Origin: Myxococcus guangdongensis
GTDB taxonomy: Bacteria; Myxococcota; Myxococcia; Myxococcales; Myxococcaceae
Direction of reading: 5' to 3'
Assembly: GCF_024198255.1 (NCBI RefSeq)
Contig: NZ_JAJVKW010000007.1
Location: 1 to 64,000, forward strand
Length of the DNA: 64,000 nt
Shown here: piece by piece, positions 21,409-30,374 of the stretch
Numbering within the stretch: position 1 is the first letter of the stretch
Layout: the number at the start of each line of letters is the position of its first letter
The notes under the pieces: model-generated
Databases searched by the model: none
What the model was told of the DNA's origin: nothing
Seen by the model: the letters and a program-made list of their open reading frames with translations, nothing else
Program-made: the position numbers and the translations under genes

Positions 21409-21673
21409 GGGTCCTCCTCGTCGGGAGATGACGGGGCGACATGGGCCGATGCCGCCCTCCGGAGCGACTCGCGCCAGATGGGGCGAGAGCCGAGCGGACG
21501 ACGACGGTAGGCACCGCGCACGGGCGTGACAGCGATTCTCAGGCGTTGAGCGTTGCTGCGCGGACAGCCTCGCGGGGTGTGGCGCGCGCGTGTCCGAGGT
21601 CGAACGCGGACCTCGGACGAAGGGCTGTCTGGAAACGTCGTGGTGAGGCGATGATGGAGGCGCGCGCGGACTG

Positions 21674-22123
21674 TTATGCCTTCAGGGTCATGAACAGCTC
21701 GACGACGCCGTCCTCGTGCTGCGCGTTCTGCTGGGGCTCCACGCGGAAGCCACACTTCTCGAGGACGCGGATGGACCCGACGTTGTGGGAGGCGACGCAC
21801 GCGTGCAGCGGACGCGTGGGCTCCAGCGCGAGGAACTCCGACAGCGCGCGGGTCGCGATGCCCTGGCCCCAGTGCTCACGGCCGACCCAATAGGCGATGA
21901 GGCGCTCGCCGTTCTGCTCCCAACTGCTGATGTATCCGGCGACCTGCTCGTCGACGACGATGGTTCGGGTGACGTTCTGGGGGATCAGGACCTTCGTGCG
22001 CCAGTGCGCCATGAAGGCCTCGCGCTCCCGTGTCGGGAACGCGGCCATGTGCAGCGCGACCTCGTCGCGTTGGTGCTCGAAGAAGTGGGGGAGGTCTTCG
22101 TCCGTGACGTTGCGCAGGTGCAT
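21674..22123 (-). CDS. GNAT-family N-acetyltransferase
   Basis: A 149-residue GCN5-related acetyltransferase of the ribosomal-protein/RimJ type: IAYWVGREHWGQGIATRALSE contains the acetyl-CoA-binding R/Q-x-x-G-x-G/A signature (GQGIAT), and HNVGSIRVLEKCGFRVE is the conserved C-terminal Asn-x-x-Ser/Ala-x-x-x-x-Glu-Lys-x-Gly-Phe motif. It transfers acetyl groups to an unknown small molecule or protein N-terminus in the cytoplasm. The ATG at 22123 has CGGAGG upstream; the longer open frame upstream is an artefact of GC-rich DNA. Confidence 0.9.
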   Translation of the reverse strand: MHLRNVTDEDLPHFFEHQRDEVALHMAAFPTREREAFMAHWRTKVLIPQNVTRTIVVDEQVAGYISSWEQNGERLIAYWVGREHWGQGIATRALSEFLALEPTRPLHACVASHNVGSIRVLEKCGFRVEPQQNAQHEDGVVELFMTLKA

Positions 22124-22384
22124 CAAGAGGGCCTGCCTCCGTGAGTCGGGTGGCGCGCCGGTTCTAGCCCTCGTCCTCTGTCGGGGTCCATGTCCCTGTT
22201 CCTCGGCCCGGGGGCGCGCTTCCGGGGACCGGCCCTCCGTGAATCGGCGCTGACGCGCAAATGACGCGTCAGTGGCGTGGCCCTGGCGCCACGACCCGCC
22301 CGCTCCCTCCCGGTGGGGCGTCCTCCTTGTCCGGCGTAGCGGTTGCACTGCCGCCAGCGCAACAGCTCGGACGAGCTCGAGAGG

Positions 22385-25300
22385 ATGTGCACCTTGCCGC
22401 GATGGATTGACTTTCCCTCAGGCTGGCGGATCCCAGGCCTGCTGCTCGTGATGGTGTCAGCGCTGCTCTGGAGTGCGTGTGATGCCCCGCCGCGCAATGA
22501 CCCGCCGGACGGGCCTCCACTCCAGGACTCCCGGCGCGGCGCGAGGCTGGCGGGCACGACGGGGCAGTGGAGCGCCATTCGCCCCCTGCTGACGGCGCGA
22601 GGCGGCCACACGGCGACCCTGCTGAAGGATGGCCGGCTGCTGGTCGTGGGCGGAGGCTCGTCTCCCTTTGGCATCGAGCCCATCACCGGGGTGGAGCTCT
22701 TCGAGCCCGACTCAGGCCGCTGGAGGGCCCTGCCGCCGCTGCCGCACGCCCGGGGTGGCCACACCGCGACCCTGTTGGGCAACGGCAAGGTCCTGGTCAT
22801 CGGCGGGACGAGCAACGAGGGCGCGCTGGCTCGCGTGGAGCGCTATGACCCCCACCTGGAGCGATGGGAAGTCCTCCAGCCGCTGAAGCAACAGCGCTTC
22901 CTCCACACCGCGACGTTGCTCCCCAACGGCAAGGTGCTCGTCACCGGAGGGCTGGTGAGCCGGACGCAGCCCTCGCTGGACAGCGTGGAACTCTATGACC
23001 CCGAGACGCAGATCTCGACGGTGCTCCTGTCCATGGCGTTCAGGCGCTTCACGCACACGGCGACCCCGCTGCCCGATGGCAAGGTGCTGATCGCCGCGGG
23101 GGATCCGGGAATCCAGACGGGGCTGAACAGCGCCGAGGTGTTCGACCCCGCCACGAATGAATGGCGCCTGACGAGACCGCTGCTCACGGCCCGCTTCTGG
23201 CACACCGCCACGGCGCTGCCTTCGGGGCAGGTGCTGGTCACCGGTGGCGCGAGCGCTGATGGACGGATTCACGACGAGTCGGAGCTCTATGATCCGGTCA
23301 CCCAGCAATGGAGCGCCGCCGGGCCCCTGAACACGGCCCGCAGCCTCCACGTGGCCGTGAGCCTGCCTTCCGGCATGGTGCTGGTCGTCGGGGGCGCGCA
23401 GACCGAACTGGCGCCCCTCTCCAGCATCGAACTCTACGAGCCGGACACGAAGCGCTGGCGCATCCTGGGCTCGATGAGCACGGCTCGTTTCGCCCACGGC
23501 GTGACGGTGTTCCCCTCGGGCCGGGTGCTGGTCACCGGCGGCGCGATCCGACTGGACGGCACGCTCGCCACCGTGGAGTCCTTCGAGCCCGGCGCCGGGA
23601 ACTGGAGCACGACCTTCCCCTTGAAGACGGGGCGCTATGGGCACACGACCACGCTGCTGCCTTCCGGGGAGCTGCTGATCACGGGCGGGATGGATGTCGA
23701 AGGAAACCCGCTCGCCAGCGCGGAGCTTCATGACCCGGCCACCGGGCTCTGGCGAGAGACGGCGCGCATGGCCAGCGCACGCTACCGACACTCCGCCACG
23801 CTCCTCCCCTCGGGCGCGGTCCTGATCGCGGGTGGCGCGACCCTCGATGAGGCCTCGAACCACTCCGTCGCCCTCCGCGACGTGGAGATCTATCTCCCGG
23901 CTCTCGGCTCGTGGCGGAAGGTCACGGGGCTGCACATCGGCCGCGCCACGCATACCGCGACCCTCTTGCGCGACGGCAAGGTGCTGGTGACCGGCGGCGC
24001 GGCGAGCTCCACGGGCTTCGCCCGGACCGCGGAGCTCTACGACCCGGTCGAGGACCGTTGGTCGGAGACCTCGAGCGTGAACGCGTTTCGCGGCGCTCAC
24101 ACGGCGACGCTGCTGTCCGACGGACGGGTGCTCGTCACGGGCGGGCTCAGCGGAGAAGGCGCCTTCCTGGGTGTCTCGGAAATCTATGACCCGGGCCTGA
24201 ACCGGTGGGAGGCGGTGGCACCCATTCGCCCCCGTGCGGGACATACGGCGACGCTGCTGCCGGATGGGCAGGTCCTGCTCACCGGCGGACTGACCGAGAC
24301 CGGTCCCCTCGACGAAGTCCTCGTCTATGACGTGTCCAGGAACACCTGGACCGCGAGCCCCGCGCTCCTCCAGAGGCGCTCAGGACACTCCGCCACCCTG
24401 TTGTCGTCAGGCCAGGTGCTCATCACCGGTGGCTCGGGAACACGCGAGCCCCTGGTCAGCGCGGAGCTCTATGAGCCTGCCTCGGGGAGGTGGCGCGAGG
24501 CTCCGCCTCTTTCCGGAGCCCGTGAGGCGCATACGGCGACGCTGCTGCCCAGCGGCAGGGTGCTCGTGGCTGGCGGACGGGATGGGATTCCCACCATCGG
24601 TCTCTCCAAGAGCGTGGAGGTGTTCGATCCAGGCCTGGACCAGTTCCTCGCCACCGGTCCGCTGACCCAGGACCGCTGGCACCATACGGCGACGCTGCTG
24701 CCCGACGGTGACGTCCTCGTGGTGGGAGGCCAGGACGCGGGTCGGGCACCGCTCGCCACCGTGGAGCGCTATGCCTCAAAGGTCGGCCGTTTCGCCGCGG
24801 CGCCTTCGCTGCGAGAAGCGCGCAGCCGTCACACCGCGACCCTGTTGGTGAACGGAACGGTGCTCGTCGCGGGAGGCGAGTCCGCCCAGGCCCCGCTCGC
24901 CAGCGTGGAGGCCTACGATCCGTGCACCGGCGCGTGGACGGCGCTCCCCGCGATGAACCAGCCCCGGCATTCCCATACCGCCACGCTGCTTCCGGGGGGG
25001 CGGGTATTGGTCGCGGGGGGGCAAGGCCCAGCGGCCCTGTCGAGCGCGGAGCTCTACGACCCCCAGACGAACCGATGGACGCCCCTTCCACGGTCGATGA
25101 ACCACCCCCGGTACTCCCACACGGCCACGCTGCTTCCCGGGGGGCGCGTGCTCATGCTGGGCGGGCGTGATGACACGGGCCCTCTCACCCCCTCCGCGGA
25201 GGTCTATGAGCCGGTCACGCACGCGTGGCTCCCGTTCACGCCGCTGAGCAAGGCGCGGTACGCACACACCACCACGTTGCTCTCCGGCGGGAGGCTGCTG

Positions 25301-25633
25301 GTCGCTGGCGGGTGGGGTCCGGACCTGGCGCCCCTGGCCCACGTGGAGCTGTACGAGCCCGCGACCGACAAGTGGGAAGAGAAGGGGGCCCTGTCCTGGC
25401 CGCGGCAATCCCATACAGCGACGCTGCTGCCAGGAGGGAGGGTCCTCCTGATGGGAGGAAACGATTCGAGTGGTGCCTTCTCCAGCGCGGAGGTGTACTC
25501 CCCGGACTCCCGCCGTTGGACGCCCACCGCGCCATTGACCGAGGAGCGACATGGTCGCTTCACGGCGACGCTCTTGATGGACGGGCGGGTGCTCGTCGTC
25601 GGGGGGGGGCTCGGCCCGCGCCGAAGTCCATGA
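22385..25633 (+). CDS. Kelch-repeat lipoprotein (N-terminal part of a frameshifted giant protein)
   Basis: The N-terminus has a signal with lipobox-like LLWSAC. The rest is 21 Kelch repeats of about 50 residues, each with HTATLLxxGxVLVxGG and SAELYDP-type strands. This number would suit three seven-bladed propellers. The frame ends as VLVVGGGLGPRRSP just after a run of nine G (25601-25609). If one G is removed, the frame continues as GGGSARAEVHDSTG, the next expected Kelch half-repeat, into the downstream open frame. This is therefore very likely the first 1080 residues of a giant protein, and the stop at 25633 is caused by a +1 shift (true mutation, phase variation or sequencing error). Probable role: surface adhesion or prey contact (inference). 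Start ATG at 22385; TTG at 22343 is an alternative. Confidence 0.85.
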   Translation: MCTLPRWIDFPSGWRIPGLLLVMVSALLWSACDAPPRNDPPDGPPLQDSRRGARLAGTTGQWSAIRPLLTARGGHTATLLKDGRLLVVGGGSSPFGIEPITGVELFEPDSGRWRALPPLPHARGGHTATLLGNGKVLVIGGTSNEGALARVERYDPHLERWEVLQPLKQQRFLHTATLLPNGKVLVTGGLVSRTQPSLDSVELYDPETQISTVLLSMAFRRFTHTATPLPDGKVLIAAGDPGIQTGLNSAEVFDPATNEWRLTRPLLTARFWHTATALPSGQVLVTGGASADGRIHDESELYDPVTQQWSAAGPLNTARSLHVAVSLPSGMVLVVGGAQTELAPLSSIELYEPDTKRWRILGSMSTARFAHGVTVFPSGRVLVTGGAIRLDGTLATVESFEPGAGNWSTTFPLKTGRYGHTTTLLPSGELLITGGMDVEGNPLASAELHDPATGLWRETARMASARYRHSATLLPSGAVLIAGGATLDEASNHSVALRDVEIYLPALGSWRKVTGLHIGRATHTATLLRDGKVLVTGGAASSTGFARTAELYDPVEDRWSETSSVNAFRGAHTATLLSDGRVLVTGGLSGEGAFLGVSEIYDPGLNRWEAVAPIRPRAGHTATLLPDGQVLLTGGLTETGPLDEVLVYDVSRNTWTASPALLQRRSGHSATLLSSGQVLITGGSGTREPLVSAELYEPASGRWREAPPLSGAREAHTATLLPSGRVLVAGGRDGIPTIGLSKSVEVFDPGLDQFLATGPLTQDRWHHTATLLPDGDVLVVGGQDAGRAPLATVERYASKVGRFAAAPSLREARSRHTATLLVNGTVLVAGGESAQAPLASVEAYDPCTGAWTALPAMNQPRHSHTATLLPGGRVLVAGGQGPAALSSAELYDPQTNRWTPLPRSMNHPRYSHTATLLPGGRVLMLGGRDDTGPLTPSAEVYEPVTHAWLPFTPLSKARYAHTTTLLSGGRLLVAGGWGPDLAPLAHVELYEPATDKWEEKGALSWPRQSHTATLLPGGRVLLMGGNDSSGAFSSAEVYSPDSRRWTPTAPLTEERHGRFTATLLMDGRVLVVGGGLGPRRSP
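22590..25609 (+). repeat. 21 tandem Kelch repeats
   Basis: Protein-level repeats of about 50 residues recur from about 22590 to the G tract. The DNA of the repeats has diverged strongly, so these are old duplications and not a recent tandem array. Confidence 0.85.
25601..25609 (+). other. G9 homopolymer at a frameshift point
   Basis: Nine consecutive G residues inside the codons for a Kelch VLVVGGG turn. Nine G stop the frame at 25633; eight G join the two open frames without any gap. Slipped-strand changes of G runs are a known phase-variation route, and also a common sequencing or assembly error. Sequence alone cannot separate these. Confidence 0.7.
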
Positions 25634-25667
25634 CAGCACGGGGGCGCTCCCGCGATGGCGTCCGAGC

Positions 25668-28600
25668 GTGACGCCCTCCCGTGTGACCGCCATGCGGGGC
25701 GAAGCGCTCGTCATCGGAGGCGAAGGGCTGTACGGCATCTCGGAGGCGAGTGGGGGAGGCCCGCAGTCCTCCAACGCCAATCATCCGATGGTCGGCTTGA
25801 TTCCCGTGGAGGGCGGGACGCTCACCCTGCTCGCGCCCGTCCAGACGGCGGCGGAGGCACACCTGGCCGTCAAGCTCCCGCTGACGCTGCGCCCGGGGCA
25901 CTACCGCCTGTGCGTCACGGCCAATGCCATCCACGGTGGCGCCATGTTGTGGGTGCAAGGGCTGGAACCCACCGCGCCCCAGCTCTCCGCTCCCGGGGAT
26001 TTCGCCACCGTCAGTCGCCCCCTGTTCGAAGGAACGGCCGAGGCCAGGAGTCAGGTGACCGTCTGGCTGGAGGACAAGACGCAGGACCTGGGAACCACCA
26101 CCGCGGATGACCACGGCTGGTGGTCCCTGTCCTCCGAAAAGGAGCTGGCCGAGGGGACGCACCGGGTGTTCTCCGTGGCACTCGGAGAGGCTGGCGACCT
26201 CAGCGCCGACAGCCCGGTGCATGCCTTCACGGTCGATACCCTGGCACCGGAGGCGCCGCGGATCCTCGAGCCACGCGGCCATGTGAGCACCCTTCGACCG
26301 ACCCTGGGAGGCACCGCCGAGCCGGGAAGCCTGGTGAAGGTATGGCTGGATGACGCGGAGGCCTCGGCGGGGTCCGTCCAGACGGATTCAGAAGGGAACT
26401 GGCGGTTGACCCTGTCCGTGGAGATGGGAACCGGACCCCACCGCATCAAGGTGCGGGCGGAGGACCTCGCCGGAAACGACAGTGACGTCTCCGAGAACCA
26501 CGCCTTCGTCATCCAGTTGAGCCATTACGGCTTGAGCTGCGCCACGGCTCCAGCCTTTCCCTGCCTCGGCGTCCTCGGACTGTTGGCGCTCCTGCTTCGA
26601 GGACCGCGGCACGGAGGCTCGCGACGGGCTCGTCCCACCTCTGACCGCGCTCCGAGACAGCCCCTCACGAGGGTCCTCCTCCTCACGTCCGGGCTCATCG
26701 CGGCCCTCGTGCCCCGGAGCAGTCTGGGACAGGTGGTCGCCGACGGCTTCGACAACCCGAGCCGCATCAACCGGAGCGCCTCTGCTGGGCATGCGCTGGT
26801 GAGCGGGACGCTGCGCTCCTTCGGTGGTGTCGACCTGGGCACCGGGGCCGACGGCGCTTGCAAACGGGATGAGGGGGAGCTCAGTCTCTCGGACGACTCG
26901 TGCGTCGGGCGCCAGCATCCCGACGCGGTCATCCACCCGGTGAAGGGCTTCGTCGGCGCGAACCAGGGCCGGATCTCCTTGTCGGGCACGCCGAACGGGC
27001 TCTCCGTGGGTGACGAGGTCCTCATCATCAATCTCCACGGCGCGGTCGACACGAGCTCGAGCGTGGGGCTCTACGAGACGCGTCGCATCGCCGCCATCAC
27101 CGGCACCACCCTCCACCTCGACGCGAACCTGCTCCATGCCTACGACGGCACGCGAGACATCGTCGTGGTTCAGCGGGTGCCCAACTACTCGTCGGTCACC
27201 TTGGACGGCAACGCCAGACTCTCGGCGGGGGCCCATGATGGGAACCGCAGCGGGGTGCTCTTCCTCCGGGTGCATGAGACCCTGAAGGTCTCTTCCGCCG
27301 GGGCCATCGACATGAGCGAACGAGGCTACCGTGGCGGCGCGGGGGCTCCGGCAGGGGGCGGAGGTGGCTTGCGTGGCGACGGCCCCGACTCCCGACATGC
27401 CGACAAGGGCAGGGCGACCCAGTCCATGGGCGCTGGCGGCGGTGGCGATGCCAATCGCTGTCTCGCGGGTCAAGGAGGCGGGGGTGGCGGTTATGGAGGC
27501 CGGGGCGAGCAGGGCGGGGCGGAGTGGCGTGAGTGCGAGCAGCGCAACACCTGGTACTACGGCAAGGTCCGAGCCGAGGGAGGGGAGCTGTTTGGTCGCG
27601 AAGACCTCTCGAAGCTCTTTCTCGGCCCCGGCGGAGGAAGCGGGGGCATCGACGGCGACAACCCGGACCCGGGGGGAGCGGGCGGCGCAGGCGGCGGTAT
27701 CATCGCCATCGCCGCGCAGGTCGTGGAGGTGGATGGGAGCATTCACGTGGCAGGCGCCGACGGCTCCACGGGGATCCGCGAAACAGGAGGAGGCGGCGGC
27801 GGCGCTGGTGGCTCCATCTTGATTCAAGCCCATGCGATGGATTTGGGGAATCAACGCGTCACCTCCTTGGGTGGGCAGGGGGGCTCCTCGCAGTACTTCC
27901 CGGAAAACCGAGGAGGAGCGGGCGGCCTCGGGCGTATCGCGCTGCGCGCTCATTCAACGACAGGCACCACCGTCCCCGGAGCTCACACCCAATCGCTCGC
28001 CTACGTCCCGGCCCTGGTGACGTCCACCAACCTGTTGGAAGGAACCCAATCCCAAGGCAGCATCAACTTCTTCGACTTCAGCGTGAGCTCGCTCCCCTCG
28101 GGCACGGACGTCTCCGTCCAGTTCAGCCAGGACGGGGTGCAGTGGTACGACGTGCACCATCAACCCCATCAATGGACGTCGCTCCCTCGTGGGCTGGAGC
28201 AGCGCCTTTCACTCGAGTCGCTCGGATGGTCAGGGGCGTCGTTCTACTACCGCCTGAGGTTGACGCCGACGGAGAACCGGACGCCCGTGGTGGACCAGGT
28301 GGCGGTGGTCTATTGCCGCGACGGCGTCGGCAATGTCTGCACGCTGGATACGGACGAGGATGGGGTCCTCGACGATGTCGACAACTGCCGGTGGGTCGCC
28401 AATCCGGGACAAAGAGACACGGACGGCGATGCCCTGGGAGATGTCTGTGATGATGACGACGACAATGATTCGGTGAAGGACACCCAGGACAATTGTCCGC
28501 TGAAGCCCAACCCGGAGCAGCGGGACCAGGACAGGGACGGGCTCGGCGACACCTGCGATGATGACCTCGACGGGGACGGCCTGACGAACGACACGGAGGG

Positions 28601-30374
28601 CCGGGTGGGAACGGATCCACGCCGCACGGATACGGACGGCGACGGCATCTCCGACACCCTCGAGTTGGGTGACCCCCTGGCGCCCTACGACACGGACGGC
28701 GATGGTCGCCTCGACGCGCTGGATGACGACTCCGATGGAGATGGGGTGTCGGACGCGGAGGAGAGGGGGCCGGCTCCGGCATCTCCCAGGGACACCGATG
28801 GTGACCTCGTCCCGGACTACCGGGACACCGACAGCGACGACGATGGCGTGGGGGACGGCACCGACAACTGCCGCCTCATCGAGAACGCGGCGCAGTCCGA
28901 CCTGGACGAGGACGGGCCGGGTGATGCTTGTGACTCCGACATGGACGGGGACGGCCTCGAGAACGCGACGGAGCTGGAGGTGGGGACGGATCCTCTCGCG
29001 GCGGACTCGGATGGAGACACCCTCCGGGATGACCTCGAGCTGGCCCCTGGCGCTCGCGGCCGCGATACGGACGGGGACGGGGTCCAGGATGCGCGCGACC
29101 CCGACTCCGACGATGATGGCGTGCCCGACCAGGTGGAGAACACAGGCGCGCTCCCAGGCCAGTTGTTGGACTCCGACAGGGATGGGTTGCCTGACTTCAG
29201 GGACACGGACAGCGACAACGACGGCGCGGAGGATCGCATCGACAACTGCCGGCTCACGAGGAATCCCAGCCAGGCGGACCTGGACCGGGATGGTGTCGGT
29301 GATGGATGTGATTCGGATGCCGACGGCGATGGGCTGAGCAATGACCTCGAGACACGGTGGTCCCTCGACTGGATGCACGGGGACTCGGATGGCGATGGCA
29401 TCTCGGATGCGGAGGAGTTCGGGGCGGGCGCCGTGACGCCTCGTGACACCGACGCAGACGGGGAGATCGACGCCCTGGATGAGGACTCCGACGGGGATGG
29501 CGTCCTGGACGACGAGGAGCGAGGTCTCTCCAGCTCTTCGGTGGACACGGACCAGGATGGCCACCCAGACGTCATCGATAGGGACTCGGACGGAGATGGG
29601 CACGATGATGGCCAGGACAACTGTCGGCTGACGTTTGCCATCGACCTGCGGGACCTGGATGAGGATGGTCAGGGCGATGCCTGCGACCCCGATGTCGACG
29701 ACGACGCCGTGCTGAACGAGCGCGACAACTGCGCCCGGGTCTCGAACCCCGACCAGCTCGACCTGGACGACGACACGTTGGGAGACGCGTGCGACGCGGA
29801 TGTCGATGGGGATGGCGTCGCCGATGTGGTGGACAACTGCCCGCGGCTCTCCAACGCGGGGCAGGACGATGTCGACCAGAATGGGCTCGGTGATGCGTGC
29901 CACCCCGTCGACGATCTCCAGATAGGCGGAGGCGGGTTTGCCTGCTCGATGGGCGCGGGCGGCGCGGCCTTCCTCGGTCCCCTGGGACTCCTGCTGCTGC
30001 TGCGCCCGGGGAGGGCGGGGCGCCACGGAGGCGCCGCCGCGGTTGATGGTAAGTGTCCCCCATGTCGAAAATCCTCATGGCGGCCCACCCCACGGCGGGC
30101 CACACCAACGCCCTGCGCGCCATGGGCGTGCGGCTGCGTGAGCTGGGGCACGAGGTCTCGATGGCCCTCGCCGCGCCGCCGCTCCCGGTCTCCAACCTCT
30201 GGCCCGAGCCCCTGCGCGTGGCGACGACGCTGCCCCAGGCCATCCAACGCGACGGCCTCCGGCTCATCCGTCTCCGGCCCGCGCCCTCCATGCTCTGGTA
30301 TGGCGCCCGCATCCCCCACGCCCGCGGCGTCGACGAGCTGGCCCTGGCGCTCCGTCTGTTCACCGCGGGGATGA
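25668..30374 (+). CDS. Ig-like / glycine-rich / TSP3-repeat MYXO-CTERM protein (C-terminal part of the giant protein)
   Basis: Literal open frame beginning at a GTG; it is open further upstream to the G9 tract and is probably the continuation of the Kelch gene. Order: last Kelch half-repeat; two Ig-like domains (about 25980-26520, each with xxPxLxGTAEPGSxVxVWLDD); a hydrophobic segment LGVLGLLALLLRG with basic residues; a signal-like helix VLLLTSGLIAALVP; a beta-rich part; a glycine-rich stretch (27331-27960); and TSP3 calcium repeats (28344-29910). The frame runs 320 bases into the next gene. The MYXO-CTERM-like tail SMGAGGAAFLGPLGLLLLLRPG would end as GEGGAPRRRRRG plus a stop at 30046 if one G were added in the GGGGAGGG near 30008. 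I think the real end is 30046, the last codons here being out of frame. Confidence 0.75.
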   Translation: MTPSRVTAMRGEALVIGGEGLYGISEASGGGPQSSNANHPMVGLIPVEGGTLTLLAPVQTAAEAHLAVKLPLTLRPGHYRLCVTANAIHGGAMLWVQGLEPTAPQLSAPGDFATVSRPLFEGTAEARSQVTVWLEDKTQDLGTTTADDHGWWSLSSEKELAEGTHRVFSVALGEAGDLSADSPVHAFTVDTLAPEAPRILEPRGHVSTLRPTLGGTAEPGSLVKVWLDDAEASAGSVQTDSEGNWRLTLSVEMGTGPHRIKVRAEDLAGNDSDVSENHAFVIQLSHYGLSCATAPAFPCLGVLGLLALLLRGPRHGGSRRARPTSDRAPRQPLTRVLLLTSGLIAALVPRSSLGQVVADGFDNPSRINRSASAGHALVSGTLRSFGGVDLGTGADGACKRDEGELSLSDDSCVGRQHPDAVIHPVKGFVGANQGRISLSGTPNGLSVGDEVLIINLHGAVDTSSSVGLYETRRIAAITGTTLHLDANLLHAYDGTRDIVVVQRVPNYSSVTLDGNARLSAGAHDGNRSGVLFLRVHETLKVSSAGAIDMSERGYRGGAGAPAGGGGGLRGDGPDSRHADKGRATQSMGAGGGGDANRCLAGQGGGGGGYGGRGEQGGAEWRECEQRNTWYYGKVRAEGGELFGREDLSKLFLGPGGGSGGIDGDNPDPGGAGGAGGGIIAIAAQVVEVDGSIHVAGADGSTGIRETGGGGGGAGGSILIQAHAMDLGNQRVTSLGGQGGSSQYFPENRGGAGGLGRIALRAHSTTGTTVPGAHTQSLAYVPALVTSTNLLEGTQSQGSINFFDFSVSSLPSGTDVSVQFSQDGVQWYDVHHQPHQWTSLPRGLEQRLSLESLGWSGASFYYRLRLTPTENRTPVVDQVAVVYCRDGVGNVCTLDTDEDGVLDDVDNCRWVANPGQRDTDGDALGDVCDDDDDNDSVKDTQDNCPLKPNPEQRDQDRDGLGDTCDDDLDGDGLTNDTEGRVGTDPRRTDTDGDGISDTLELGDPLAPYDTDGDGRLDALDDDSDGDGVSDAEERGPAPASPRDTDGDLVPDYRDTDSDDDGVGDGTDNCRLIENAAQSDLDEDGPGDACDSDMDGDGLENATELEVGTDPLAADSDGDTLRDDLELAPGARGRDTDGDGVQDARDPDSDDDGVPDQVENTGALPGQLLDSDRDGLPDFRDTDSDNDGAEDRIDNCRLTRNPSQADLDRDGVGDGCDSDADGDGLSNDLETRWSLDWMHGDSDGDGISDAEEFGAGAVTPRDTDADGEIDALDEDSDGDGVLDDEERGLSSSSVDTDQDGHPDVIDRDSDGDGHDDGQDNCRLTFAIDLRDLDEDGQGDACDPDVDDDAVLNERDNCARVSNPDQLDLDDDTLGDACDADVDGDGVADVVDNCPRLSNAGQDDVDQNGLGDACHPVDDLQIGGGGFACSMGAGGAAFLGPLGLLLLLRPGRAGRHGGAAAVDGKCPPCRKSSWRPTPRRATPTPCAPWACGCVSWGTRSRWPSPRRRSRSPTSGPSPCAWRRRCPRPSNATASGSSVSGPRPPCSGMAPASPTPAASTSWPWRSVCSPRG
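28344..29910 (+). repeat. Thrombospondin type 3-like calcium-binding repeats
   Basis: Aspartate-rich repeats of the DTDGDGxxDxxDNC kind with spacing of about 13 to 40 residues fill some 520 codons. They resemble TSP3/EF-hand-like repeats that bind calcium and stiffen surface proteins. The DNA is also internally repetitive, which makes assembly errors possible. Confidence 0.85.

Noticed and set aside
28344-29910. Regular DNA repetition considered as a CRISPR array
   Set aside because: The repetition is at codon level (GAC/GAT-rich TSP3 repeats) without constant repeats and unique spacers.
28230-30026. 598-residue antisense frame over the TSP3 repeats
   Set aside because: A complement of the repetitive Asp-rich codons; gives Val/Ile/Arg repeats, no start or domain support.
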